A stretch of 64,000 bases of DNA from Chloroflexota bacterium (GTDB lineage Bacteria; Chloroflexota; Anaerolineae; 4572-78; J111), in contig BOKF01000047.1 in NCBI GenBank assembly GCA_016860845.1, positions 1 to 64,000 of the forward strand, in the 5' to 3' direction. Under the pieces are notes generated by a model. It was not told where the DNA came from and did not search any database. It was given only the letters and a program-made list of their open reading frames with translations. Below, in pieces: positions 16,862 to 25,614 of the stretch (the first letter of the stretch is position 1; every line of letters begins with the position of its first letter). Made by a program: the position numbers and the translations under genes.

Positions 16862-18604
16862 TTAAGCGCCTTCCTCCAATTCAGCCAACTGTTCTTTCAG
16901 CTCTTCAATATTCATCTCAATGCTCTCAATCTCATTTTGCAGCTTTAAGGGCGCACTGGTCCGGCTGCCATAACTGGCTGCTTCTTCCAGAAGTTTGTTT
17001 AGATTACGGGTCTGGTCAATCAATTGGCGCTTGATGCCCGAAATTTGCACATCGCGGTACTCTTGATCCAGTCCCTCCCCGGCCCCGGCGGGCGGTTTGG
17101 GTGGAATAGAAAAGACACCGCGTTGGCGGTCGTCCAGGCGGTTTTTAACCAGGGCAAAGACGCCTTTCGGCGTGTCGCCAACAGGGGCGTGATCAACAGC
17201 CATCGTCGCCGCTGCGTCACGCTCGGTCCGAGTTTCCTTGTACTGCTCATAGCGGCTGACAAAGGTCTGCATCAGCAGCAGCGCAGCCATTTGGGTGGGC
17301 CGCTCCAGCAGCCAGTTGCCGAGCGTGCTCTTATATTCCGCGTTGAGGCCATCTACCACCTGCGCCAGCATGTCTTTGATATTCACGGATAACTTACCGA
17401 CCATCGTTTCATCTTTTTGCCACTCACGCCATGCGCGCAAATCGGCGCTATCGCCGACAATTTCATCGGCAATCCACTCACACATTTCGGTTGAAAAAAG
17501 ATGGTAGCTGGAAGCCTCTGGGTTTTTGATGACCAGGCCGCGATTTTCCAGGTCGCCGATGACTTGGCTGGCCCGGGCGTAGAAGCGTTCCAGGTCGGCA
17601 ATGGTATCTTCGCCGCCAGGAGTACCCACAAAAGCGGTGCTAAATGATTGAGCGGGCGTATTTTTACCGGATTTTCTTTCTAACTCCCGCAAGGCCATCA
17701 CCGTCAGTAGAATTTGCTGAGCAGGCGGGGAACTGGTCCAGACATCCTTAAAGAGGGTGTCAATATCGCGGCGGGCTTCGTCGGCCAGGTAGCGGCGGCG
17801 GGCGGCATCGTCCAGCCCTTGCTGGTGCGCGGAAAAGAGATGGTGGCAGGCCATCTGCAAGAAATAGGGGTTATAGCCGGCAATGGCAAAAATTACATTG
17901 AGTTCGCTGAGCAGAAAGCGAACACCCGTGCCGGTCAGATAGCGGTCAATCAACTCCGTCGCATCTTGCTCGCTAAAATTGCGCAGGTTGATCGTGGCAA
18001 AAATATTGAAAAACGGCGATGAACGAACCTGTTCCGAATGGGTCAGTTGGACTAAATCCTGGCGGCTGGAGGTAATCAGGGCCAGGTTGTGGTGAATGGC
18101 CAGGGCGCGCAGGCCGCCAAAAAAGTCGTTATCGAAGTTTTTATTCCGCGTGACCTGCTCAAACTCATCCAGCAGCAGCACGATGTACAATGATTCCTCG
18201 TCAATCAAGGTAAAAATATCGTCCAGAGCATAGTTATCTATGGTTTCAGCTTTTAGAGCAAAATCAATTTCCGCTACAACATTGGCGTTCTCGGCGACGG
18301 TTCGCCGCATGGCTTTGAGGACGCGCTGCCAAAAACGCGAGGGTGTTGTATTCTCATCCAAGAACAGGAAGTCTTGGTAAATGAAGCTGTACTTTTTTGG
18401 ATCGAGGCCGAGTTTAGTTTGGGTTTCGGGATGGCCCAAGATCTTAAGCAGCGATGTTTTGCCGGTTCGCCGCTCCCCGACGATAGAACTTGACTCGAAG
18501 GCCGAGAGTAAACGGCTGTAAACCTGTTCAATTTCCCGGCGACGTCCAATGAAACGGGCCGGGTCGTCAATCGGTTTGCCGTAACTGAAAGGATTAATAC
18601 TCAT
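16862..18604 (-). CDS. STAND-like P-loop ATPase with winged-helix and C-terminal coiled coil
   Basis: 580 aa, cytoplasmic. Starts SINPFSYGKPIDDPARFIGR, a motif that precedes the ATPase in this family. Walker A GERRTGKTS is at 44-52 and Walker B LLLDEFEQ at 143-150, with a likely sensor segment LITSSRQDL after it. Residues about 290-400 resemble winged helices (SQVIGDLENRGLVIKNPEAS). The last about 60 residues form a charged coiled coil. It is closest in style to archaeal-ATPase/STAND proteins that hold effectors or sensors; no effector domain is seen. The start at 18604 (ATG) is better than the TTG at 18613. It lies directly downstream of the paralogous 18700 gene, likely co-transcribed. Confidence 0.82.
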   Translation of the reverse strand: MSINPFSYGKPIDDPARFIGRRREIEQVYSRLLSAFESSSIVGERRTGKTSLLKILGHPETQTKLGLDPKKYSFIYQDFLFLDENTTPSRFWQRVLKAMRRTVAENANVVAEIDFALKAETIDNYALDDIFTLIDEESLYIVLLLDEFEQVTRNKNFDNDFFGGLRALAIHHNLALITSSRQDLVQLTHSEQVRSSPFFNIFATINLRNFSEQDATELIDRYLTGTGVRFLLSELNVIFAIAGYNPYFLQMACHHLFSAHQQGLDDAARRRYLADEARRDIDTLFKDVWTSSPPAQQILLTVMALRELERKSGKNTPAQSFSTAFVGTPGGEDTIADLERFYARASQVIGDLENRGLVIKNPEASSYHLFSTEMCEWIADEIVGDSADLRAWREWQKDETMVGKLSVNIKDMLAQVVDGLNAEYKSTLGNWLLERPTQMAALLLMQTFVSRYEQYKETRTERDAAATMAVDHAPVGDTPKGVFALVKNRLDDRQRGVFSIPPKPPAGAGEGLDQEYRDVQISGIKRQLIDQTRNLNKLLEEAASYGSRTSAPLKLQNEIESIEMNIEELKEQLAELEEGA

Positions 18605-18699
18605 AGAACTCAACTCCTGTTCACTTGCCCGCCCCTTGGGGGAGGCTAGGGCTAAGAACTGTTTTTACACTTCGACTCAGCCTCAGCCTTAACCTTCTT

Positions 18700-21267
18700 T
18701 TATCGGGTCCAACTAATTCGCTCCTCCGTCCAACCGTTGGAATTGGCCTGATCAAAAAACACCCGGCCATCAGGTGAAGCTCTCATGGCTAAAATTTGTT
18801 GTCGTTCTCGCCCGTCAGGGGTTATGGCCCAAATAGCCCAATTGCCGCCGCTGTTGCTGGCAAAAGCGATGGCCCGGCCATCCGGGCTCCAGGTGGGCAG
18901 GCCGTCCATGGCCGGGTCATCGGTCAGACGAGTCAGGTTGGAACCATCGGCCTTAATGGTGTAAATTTCCCAGTTTCCTTCACGTCGAGACATAAAGGCA
19001 ACCGTCTGCCCATCGGGGGCCAGGGCGGGGGCGGTATCCTCATCCCGGTCGGTCAAGGCCAGCGGGTTATCAAACGTGGCTCCGGCCAGCCGCAGGCCGA
19101 TCCCAGTACGTCCTTTGGCTCGGAATACCACCTGCCCATCAGCCCCCCAGGTAGGATATTCACCTTCGGTCATAAATCTCTGGTTTTCGGCAATACCGGG
19201 TGCATCAGCCTGGGTCAGGTACATCTGCGAAGCGCGATCACCGGCACGCCGGGTAAAAAACAAGATGGTCTGCCCGTCCAGGCTCCAGGTGGGCAATTTG
19301 TCTTCCGGGGCCGGCCCAACAAGAGTCTCATTTCCCCCGCTGCGATTAACCGTAACCAGCCCGCGCCCTGCGCCCCCTGACCAGGAGATAAAGGCAATCC
19401 GCGAACCATCGGGACTAAAAGCTGGCTGGCTGGCGCCCTGGCGAATGAGCTGGCTGCTGCCGTCCTCTAAATTGCCAAAGTATAGATTGTAGGTTTCACC
19501 TTCAAAGGCCGGATAAACAATAGTTCCGCGTAATGACCCCGCCAGGACGGTTTGCGGGGTTGGTGTAGCCGTAGCTGTGGCCGTTGGTGCGGGCGTGGGC
19601 GTGGCTGTCGGCGTTGGGACGGGTGTCTCGGTTGGCGTGCTGGTTGGGACTGGGGTAGGGACAACGGTAGGCGTGGCCGGTTCGGGTTGAGCCGCAGCAA
19701 TTTGGGTTAAGGCTGTTGCCTTGACGGCAGCCGCTCGCGTTGCCGTCGCCGCCAGCGCCTCATTCAAAGCGACCAGGGCATTGGCCGTCGCCCGGGCGGC
19801 ATCGGCCTCGGTGTTGTCACCCCGCTGCACCGCTTCAGCAGCCTTGGTGCTGGCGGCGGCCAGGAGCATTTGGCTCTCCGCCGCCTGGGTGCTATTAGCT
19901 TGAATCAACTGGGCGACTTCAGTGCCACGACGAGCCTCAGCCTGCGCCAGCGCCGCCGTGGACTGTTGTCTGAGAATAAAACCAATAATCAGAGCTGTGA
20001 CTAACAACACAGCCAATATGGGTGTAGCCCAGCGTAGAACACGCTCTCTGGCGGTGGGGGCCTGGGCGCGGCGCTGCTCTTCAATCCGCTCCCATTCTCT
20101 GGCGACATCGCCCAATTCCTCCCTGACCCACTCGAGCCGGCGGAACTTGCTGATCCAGCGTTGCATCAGTTCTACTCTAAAATTGTACGGCTCCTGGTCA
20201 TTAATGACATCCCGTTCGAAGAGCTGACGGAGGCCGCTGGTGACATCGCCGCTGGGCGGGTACAACTTGGCCCTGTGCATGGCCCGGTCCAAGTTGCGGC
20301 GCATTACTCCCGCTTTGTACTGAGGGGCTCTATTGGCCAGGGCGGCCAGAATGGCCTGCTCTACCGGGGTGGAGTCGGCCCAGACAAACTGGAAGTTGGG
20401 CGTGCCTTGTTCGATGACATCAAGGAGGACGGCCTCTACATCGGCAACGCCTAATTGAGCCGGTTTGTCTTTGGTCCAACGGGTAAACAAATTATGGCAC
20501 AGCAGTTGGGTGTAGTAAGCCTGGCCGGAAGTAAGCTGATAGATGCGCTCAATCGCGGGTCGGGTATAAGTGTAATACTGGGCTACCGGCTGGGTAATCA
20601 GGTCCTCGGCAAAATCTTGTTCCAGGAAGCTGATTTTGCGGTAGACTGCCAGATTGAAAAGCTGGGACGAACCTTTAGAATTGGCTTCGAGCCGGTTGCC
20701 CAGTGAAAAGAGAAAATTGACCCGAGTCGTCTGCTGAATTAAGGCCCGCAGGTAATCAAAAATATCTTGGGGTAGATCACCAATCTCGACCTTTTCGGCC
20801 AGCCGGTTGGCCTCATCAAACATGAGCAGCAGCGAGCGTTCTCCCAGCGCTTCGATCACCGGAGGCAAAAAAACATCTTCGAATTGATGGCGCGGGTTTT
20901 TCTCAAAATCCTGGCGGGCAGGCCGCTCTAAAGTGGGAATGCCCTCAACCCCACGCAAGGCCAGTACAATTTTTCGCGCCACTTCCCATAAAAAACCGTC
21001 AATGCCCTCCAGCCCCATCCCCTGCAAGTCTAATAATACGGGAATATAAAGAGGGTCCCCCAGCTTGTCTTTCATCTGGTACAGCACGGAGGTTTTGCCG
21101 CTGCGCCGCTCCCCGTAGAGCACAATGGCGTTGTGCTGGTAGGCGCCCCGCAAATGCTGGCGCAGCCAGGCATAGACATCCTCGCGGCCAAAAAACATCG
21201 CGGCGTCTTTGACCGGCGATCCAGCAATGTAGGGATTGATGATCAATGTCTCGTTTTCAGTAGACAT
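18700..21267 (-). CDS. Membrane P-loop ATPase fused to TolB-like beta-propeller
   Basis: 855 aa. The N-terminal ATPase is homologous to the next gene (INPYIAGSPVKDAAMFFGRE), with Walker A GERRSGKTS at 52-60 and Walker B LLLMFDE ending near 152. A single membrane helix lies at about 413-433, then an Ala/Glu-rich coiled coil. A Thr/Pro stalk (about 555-600) follows, then WD40/TolB-type propeller units (SPDGSRIAFIS, SLDGQTILFFT, APDGQTVAFMS, SPDGRAIAFAS). This places the ATPase inside and the propeller outside. The ATG at 21267 has GGGAGA upstream; an in-frame ATG at 21402 would overlap tatD. Signal transmission across the membrane is an inference. Confidence 0.85.
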   Translation of the reverse strand: MSTENETLIINPYIAGSPVKDAAMFFGREDVYAWLRQHLRGAYQHNAIVLYGERRSGKTSVLYQMKDKLGDPLYIPVLLDLQGMGLEGIDGFLWEVARKIVLALRGVEGIPTLERPARQDFEKNPRHQFEDVFLPPVIEALGERSLLLMFDEANRLAEKVEIGDLPQDIFDYLRALIQQTTRVNFLFSLGNRLEANSKGSSQLFNLAVYRKISFLEQDFAEDLITQPVAQYYTYTRPAIERIYQLTSGQAYYTQLLCHNLFTRWTKDKPAQLGVADVEAVLLDVIEQGTPNFQFVWADSTPVEQAILAALANRAPQYKAGVMRRNLDRAMHRAKLYPPSGDVTSGLRQLFERDVINDQEPYNFRVELMQRWISKFRRLEWVREELGDVAREWERIEEQRRAQAPTARERVLRWATPILAVLLVTALIIGFILRQQSTAALAQAEARRGTEVAQLIQANSTQAAESQMLLAAASTKAAEAVQRGDNTEADAARATANALVALNEALAATATRAAAVKATALTQIAAAQPEPATPTVVPTPVPTSTPTETPVPTPTATPTPAPTATATATPTPQTVLAGSLRGTIVYPAFEGETYNLYFGNLEDGSSQLIRQGASQPAFSPDGSRIAFISWSGGAGRGLVTVNRSGGNETLVGPAPEDKLPTWSLDGQTILFFTRRAGDRASQMYLTQADAPGIAENQRFMTEGEYPTWGADGQVVFRAKGRTGIGLRLAGATFDNPLALTDRDEDTAPALAPDGQTVAFMSRREGNWEIYTIKADGSNLTRLTDDPAMDGLPTWSPDGRAIAFASNSGGNWAIWAITPDGRERQQILAMRASPDGRVFFDQANSNGWTEERISWTR

Positions 21268-21330
21268 CCCAGGTTCTCCCTGCCTGATTGACTTGAAGTA
21301 AAATGGGGAATTAGCTGGCTGACTGGTAAT

Positions 21331-21360
21331 ATTATAAATTATAGAGGCCAAAGAGTCCAA
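21331..21360 (-). promoter_or_regulatory. Possible promoter of the ATPase pair
   Basis: On the minus strand TTGGAC (21360-21355), an 18-base spacer and TATAAT (21336-21331), about 65 bases upstream of the start at 21267. Confidence 0.45.
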
Positions 21361-21394
21361 TAATTTTGATTTATGGTAAAATAGAATCTTTATC

Positions 21395-22216
21395 ATGCTC
21401 ATAGATTCTCATTGTCACCTCAACTTTAACGTTTTTGACGAAGACCGGGAAGAAGTGCTGGCGCGAGCTAGGGCTGCCGGCGTCGTGGCCCTAATCAACC
21501 CCGGCACGGACTTAAATGACAGCCGCCAGATTGTCGCCCTGGCCGAGACAAATCCTAATCTTTATGCTGCTGTTGGCTTTCATCCGAACGACGCTGCTGA
21601 TTTTGACGAGACAGCGCTGGTCGAGCTGCGTGCCCTGGCCAGTTATCCTAAGGTCGTGGCTATCGGCGAAATTGGCTTGGATTATCATTGGGATAAAGCC
21701 CCTCGCCCGGTGCAGTGGCAGGTATTTGAACAACAATTGGCCCTGGCCAAAGAGGTGGGCAAACCGGTCATCATCCATCAACGCGAAGCGGCGGTGGATA
21801 CGATGGCCGTGCTCCGGCAGTGGGGTGCGGGTCAGCATCACCCCGGTTTGGTCCTCCATTCCTTTTCAGGAGATCGAGCGATGGCCGAAGAGGCGCTTGA
21901 GCTGGGCTTTTACCTGGGCGTCAGCGGGCCGGTCACTTTCAAAAACGCCCGCGACCTGCCGGAAATTGTGGCCGCCGCGCCGCTGGAGCGTCTCCTGGTC
22001 GAAACTGACGCCCCCTTTCTTGCCCCGCATCCTTTTCGGGGTAAGCGGAATGAACCGGCCTACGTCAAGTTGGTGGCAGAGCGGATAGCAGCCTTAAGAG
22101 GATTATCTTTGGCAGAAATGAGCCGCCGCCTAACCGAGAATACCGTTGCCCTCTTTAGGTTGCCGGTATCCTTGCTGTCTAATCCTGATCTCCCAGCCTC
22201 TACTTCGAGCCAGTAA
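21395..22216 (+). CDS. tatD: TatD-family metal-dependent DNase/hydrolase
   Basis: 273 aa TIM-barrel hydrolase. Metal ligands are in IDSHCHLNF (HxH), GEIGLDYHW (E), VIIHQRE (H), LHSFSG (H) and VETDAPFLAP (D). TatD proteins act as 3'-5' exonucleases in DNA repair or turnover, and some members are D-aminoacyl-tRNA deacylase-like; the exact substrate is not decided here. It is divergent from the ATPase pair. It normally neighbours metG or rsmA; neither is present. Confidence 0.94.
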   Translation: MLIDSHCHLNFNVFDEDREEVLARARAAGVVALINPGTDLNDSRQIVALAETNPNLYAAVGFHPNDAADFDETALVELRALASYPKVVAIGEIGLDYHWDKAPRPVQWQVFEQQLALAKEVGKPVIIHQREAAVDTMAVLRQWGAGQHHPGLVLHSFSGDRAMAEEALELGFYLGVSGPVTFKNARDLPEIVAAAPLERLLVETDAPFLAPHPFRGKRNEPAYVKLVAERIAALRGLSLAEMSRRLTENTVALFRLPVSLLSNPDLPASTSSQ

Positions 22217-22228
22217 CTACCACTTTTA

Positions 22229-22257
22229 TTGACACGACCCTCTCCTTGTGATAAAAT
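22229..22257 (+). promoter_or_regulatory. Promoter of the polyprenyl synthase gene
   Basis: Perfect TTGACA at 22229-22234, a 17-base spacer and TAAAAT at 22252-22257. Confidence 0.75.
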
Positions 22258-22318
22258 AAACTATATAACTTTCAGAATTTTTTGAAAGTACTGGATAAAA
22301 GGTTGCAGAAGGATACCC

Positions 22319-23293
22319 ATGGCTCATACTGTTGCTTGGCTTGATTTGGTCGCAGATGATATTAAATGCGTCGAAGAGAAGATGCGCTCCGGTGTTTCAG
22401 AGCGATATCAGGATTTGCAGGCGGTTATTGACTACCTGATGGGAGCGGGAGGTAAACGTCTGCGGCCGGCGCTAACGTTGATGGCGGCCAATTTTTACCC
22501 GGTGGATAAAGAGAAATCTTATTCGCTGGCTGCCTCGGTTGAGCTGCTCCATACCGCTACCTTGGTTCATGACGACCTGATTGATAACTCGTTATTCCGG
22601 CGCGGCCTGCCGACCCTCAATGCCAGTTGGAGTCCGGGCGCAACGATTCTCACCGGCGATTATCTCTTTGCCCGGTCGGCGGAGTTGACGGCTGAGACGG
22701 ACCACGTGCGGATTGTCAGAATCTTTGCCCAAACGTTAATGACGATTGTGGGAGGAGAGTTGCAGCAGTTGTTTAATGACGGTCATGGACGTGTCCCCAG
22801 CTATGACGAGTACCATCAACGGATCTATGCCAAGACTGCTTCACTTTTTGCTGCCGGAACGCAAACCGGGGGCATCTTATGCGGCGCGCCGGAACATGAA
22901 GTGCAGGCTTTGCATGATTACGGGTATCACCTGGGCATGGCCTTTCAAATTGTTGACGATGTGCTTGATTTTCGTGGCGACGAAGACCGTATCGGCAAGC
23001 CGGTAGCGAATGATTTGCGTCAGGGAATTGCTACTCTGCCGGTGATGCTCTTCTCCGAAAAATCGCCCGATCACCCCACTATTCTTAAAGCGGTGCGCCG
23101 CGAGCCGGTCGGCGATAAGGAAATTTTGGCGGTGGTGGAACAAATCCGGGCTTCCGGCTGTGTTGAGAAGGCGATGGAAGAAGCTCGCCGTTTTGCCCGC
23201 CAGGCCCAGGCAGATTTAGAGACTCTGCCCAACAACCCGTATCGGCAAGCTATGCACGGCATTGCCGATTACACCGTAGCCCGCGATATTTGA
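22319..23293 (+). CDS. Trans-polyprenyl diphosphate synthase
   Basis: 324 aa all-helical prenyltransferase. It condenses isopentenyl diphosphate onto an allylic diphosphate, usually giving the C35-C50 side chain of menaquinone or ubiquinone. Both Asp-rich motifs are intact: LVHDDLIDNS and QIVDDVLDF; GGKRLRPAL binds IPP. Chain length cannot be read reliably. AGAAGG precedes the ATG. Two glycosyltransferases follow after a 76-base gap. Confidence 0.93.
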   Translation: MAHTVAWLDLVADDIKCVEEKMRSGVSERYQDLQAVIDYLMGAGGKRLRPALTLMAANFYPVDKEKSYSLAASVELLHTATLVHDDLIDNSLFRRGLPTLNASWSPGATILTGDYLFARSAELTAETDHVRIVRIFAQTLMTIVGGELQQLFNDGHGRVPSYDEYHQRIYAKTASLFAAGTQTGGILCGAPEHEVQALHDYGYHLGMAFQIVDDVLDFRGDEDRIGKPVANDLRQGIATLPVMLFSEKSPDHPTILKAVRREPVGDKEILAVVEQIRASGCVEKAMEEARRFARQAQADLETLPNNPYRQAMHGIADYTVARDI

Positions 23294-23369
23294 GCGAGCA
23301 TCCCTCAAGCTCACCGGCGGCAGGATCACTCCACTGCGCCTCGCTGCCGCTATTTTTCGCCTCAACTTG

Positions 23370-24299
23370 ATGAAGATGGATTTATCAATCATTGTGGTCA
23401 ACTGGAATGTTAAAGAGCTGCTGGATGCTTGCCTTCAATCCTTACTGGAGGCCGTTCACTCAACACCCAGGCTGCCCATAGAAATCATTGTTGTTGACAG
23501 CGCCTCCACAGATGGCAGCCCGCAGATGGTCCACGAGGATTTTCCCCAGGTGCATCTGATTGCCAGCCAGGAGAATCTGGGTTATGCTAAAGGCAATAAT
23601 GCCGGTGCGGGGGCAGCCCAGGGGCGCTATCTGTTTCTGCTCAACCCCGATACCATTGTTCAGCCAGAGGCATTGGGATGCATGGTTGACTACATGGACG
23701 CTCATCCAGAAGTGGGAGGGTTAGGACCGCAACTGCTCTGGCCCGACGGCTCAATTCAATCCTCCCGCCGCCGCTTTCCCACACCGGGCAGCCTGTTTTG
23801 GGAGAGTACCCTGCTGGGGCAGTGGTTTCCTGAAAACCGCTATGCCCGGCGCTACCACCTGGCCGACCAGCCGGCTACCCAGCCTCAAAAAGTAGATTGG
23901 GTCGTCGGCGCGGCGATTTTAATCCGGCGCGAAGCCTGGCAGCAGGTCGGCCCGATTGACCCGGACTTTTTTATGTATTTTGAAGAAACCGATTGGTGTC
24001 GCCGCAGCGCCGAGGCTGGCTGGGAGACACATTATTTACCTACAGCGCGGGTGACCCATTACGAAGGCAAATCCAGCGAACAGGTTGCAGCGGCGCGGAC
24101 CCTGCGCTTTCAGCGGAGCAAACTGCGCTACACCCGTAAATATTTTGGCCCCGGCTGGGCCAGCCTGTTACGACTTTTTTTGTGGCTCACCTTTGCCTTC
24201 CAGTGGGTCGAGGAAAGCCTCAAATGGCTGTTGGGCCACCGGCGGGCCATGCGCCGGGAGCGGATGACGGCTTATGCCCAGGTGCTGCGGGGATTGTGA
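23370..24299 (+). CDS. GT2-family glycosyltransferase (rhamnosyltransferase-like)
   Basis: 309 aa GT-A fold enzyme. DLSIIVVNWNVKELLDACL starts the nucleotide-sugar domain, VVDSASTDGS follows, and LNPDTIV holds the metal-binding DxD-like motif. YFEETDWCRRSAEAGW is the acceptor/catalytic segment typical of WbbL-type rhamnosyltransferases. It works at the inner face of the membrane on cell-surface glycans; the C-terminal hydrophobic stretch LLRLFLWLTFAFQW may anchor it. TTG at 23367 is rejected for the adjacent ATG. Its stop overlaps the next start (TGATG), so the two glycosyltransferases are translationally coupled. Confidence 0.92.
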   Translation: MKMDLSIIVVNWNVKELLDACLQSLLEAVHSTPRLPIEIIVVDSASTDGSPQMVHEDFPQVHLIASQENLGYAKGNNAGAGAAQGRYLFLLNPDTIVQPEALGCMVDYMDAHPEVGGLGPQLLWPDGSIQSSRRRFPTPGSLFWESTLLGQWFPENRYARRYHLADQPATQPQKVDWVVGAAILIRREAWQQVGPIDPDFFMYFEETDWCRRSAEAGWETHYLPTARVTHYEGKSSEQVAAARTLRFQRSKLRYTRKYFGPGWASLLRLFLWLTFAFQWVEESLKWLLGHRRAMRRERMTAYAQVLRGL

Positions 24300-25564
24300 T
24301 GAAAGTGGTCTTCCTCACCGGCGAATACCCGCCCATGCAAGGCGGGATTGCCGACCACACGGCCTATCTCGCTCAACATTTGGCCCCTTTGGGTATCCAC
24401 TCTTCTATTTTAATCACTCGTCATTGGCGAGAAATTCAGGCTTCAAGGGGTTTTGCCTTTTCCTCTGACCAATCATCCGATCTTCCAATCATCCAGCCTT
24501 CCATCCCTAACTGGGGCTGGCGCTGTTGGCCGGGCATAGTCAGTTTTCTCCAAATTCATCAGCCCGATGTGCTGCACATCCAATATCAAGCGGCCGCATT
24601 TGATTTGGGCGGCTGGATCAATTGGCTGCCATGGTATCTTAAAAGACGGCGCATTTCTACCCGCATCGTGACTACTTTTCACGATTTGCGAGTGCCCTAC
24701 ATTTTTCCCAAAGCCGGCGCTTTTCGCTGGAAATCTATGCTGGCCCTGGCCCGCCACAGCGATGCGGTTATTTGTACCAACCGGGAAGACTTAAAGCAAT
24801 TGTCAACAGTCAATAATCAATTATCAATAGTTAATGACCAAATCTCTCCCCCGCTCCCCCGCTCCCCCGCTCCTCTGCTCACTCTTATCCCTCTCGGTAG
24901 TAATATCGAGCCGCAGCCACCCGCCAATTTTGAGCGAGCGACGTGGCGTAAAAAGTATCATGCTGACGAAAAGACGCTGCTTTTGGCCTATTTTGGCTTT
25001 TTGAATGAGAGCAAAGGGGGCGAGGAACTCATCGAGACACTGGCGCTGTTACGGCAGCAGGGGCTTGATGCCCGCTTGTTGCTCATCGGCGGGGATGTTG
25101 GGCATGCTGACCCGACCAACATCGCTTACGCCCAAAAAGTTCAGGCGCTTATTGACCGGCGCCATCTGGCTAATTTTGTGTACCGCACCGGTTACACCGG
25201 CCTGCCTGAGGTCTCGGCCAACCTGCTGGCCGCAGATGCTGTTGTCATGCCTTACCGCGATGGTGTGTCGTTTCGACGCACCACGTTGATTGCGGCATTG
25301 AGACATGGCTGTCCAGTAATCAGCACTTACCCGACTGACCCCAGCCTCATCCCCGAAATCCGGCCAGGCGAAAATATGCTGCTCGTTCCCCCCCGCGATG
25401 CGGCTGCTCTGGCTCAAACCATAGCCGCACTGGCTAACAATCCGGCTTTGCGCCAGAAATTGGCCCTGGGTTCAAAGCAGTTGGGTGATTTGTTCGAATG
25501 GGGCAAAATTGCTGGAGACACAGCCGAGTTGTATCGGCGGATATGCCGCAGAAATAGAGGGTAG
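24299..25564 (+). CDS. GT4-family glycosyltransferase with repeat-derived inserts
   Basis: 421 aa GT-B enzyme. The N-terminal KVVFLTGEYPPMQGGIADH loop binds the acceptor side; the C-terminal half has LLAYFGFLNESKGG, RTGYTGLPEVSANLLAADAV, MPYRDGVSFRRTTLIAAL (the usual E-x7-E region is altered) and a NMLLVPPRD segment. It is coupled to the upstream GT2. Two stretches look foreign: residues 57-71 (DQSSDLPIIQPSIPN) and 168-194 (STVNNQLSIVNDQISPPLPR and a few more). They are encoded by low-complexity word repeats of the intergenic type. Both keep the frame and lie in likely loops, so the enzyme may still be active. Confidence 0.9.
   Translation: MKVVFLTGEYPPMQGGIADHTAYLAQHLAPLGIHSSILITRHWREIQASRGFAFSSDQSSDLPIIQPSIPNWGWRCWPGIVSFLQIHQPDVLHIQYQAAAFDLGGWINWLPWYLKRRRISTRIVTTFHDLRVPYIFPKAGAFRWKSMLALARHSDAVICTNREDLKQLSTVNNQLSIVNDQISPPLPRSPAPLLTLIPLGSNIEPQPPANFERATWRKKYHADEKTLLLAYFGFLNESKGGEELIETLALLRQQGLDARLLLIGGDVGHADPTNIAYAQKVQALIDRRHLANFVYRTGYTGLPEVSANLLAADAVVMPYRDGVSFRRTTLIAALRHGCPVISTYPTDPSLIPEIRPGENMLLVPPRDAAALAQTIAALANNPALRQKLALGSKQLGDLFEWGKIAGDTAELYRRICRRNRG
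24466..24505. repeat. Word-repeat insert inside coding sequence
   Basis: Repeats of CCAATCATCC and related words (CCAATCATCCGATCTTCC, then CCAATCATCCAGCCTTCC), in frame within the GT4 gene. Confidence 0.6.
24800..24880. repeat. Second word-repeat insert inside the same gene
   Basis: A run of CAATAATCAATTATCAATAG words is followed by four nearly identical units CTCCCCCG and CTCCTCTG. This 27-codon segment has base composition unlike the rest of the gene: first AT-rich, then C-rich. It remains in frame. Confidence 0.75.
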
Positions 25565-25577
25565 AGATTAGAGATTT

Positions 25578-25614
25578 CCGTCCGCTATTCGCTATTTGCT
25601 GGCTGCTATCTGCT
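25578..25614. repeat. Word repeat giving a gene its 3' end
   Basis: GTCCGCTATTCGCTATTTGC plus TGGCTGCTATCTGC: repeats of GCTATTCGCTATT, the same words seen at 40127-40190. The stop codon and last residues of the leftward NTF2-like gene lie inside. Confidence 0.6.

Noticed and set aside
16862..21267. ATPase pair called as an antiphage defence system
   Set aside because: STAND-like ATPases occur in defence, but no nuclease, TIR or other effector domain is visible and the surroundings are housekeeping genes. It is kept as an unassigned system.
21268..21402. Longer N-terminus for the ATPase-propeller protein from the ATG at 21402
   Set aside because: It would overlap the start of tatD and add residues unlike the family start. 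The ATG at 21267 has a proper ribosome site and begins just before the conserved INPY motif.
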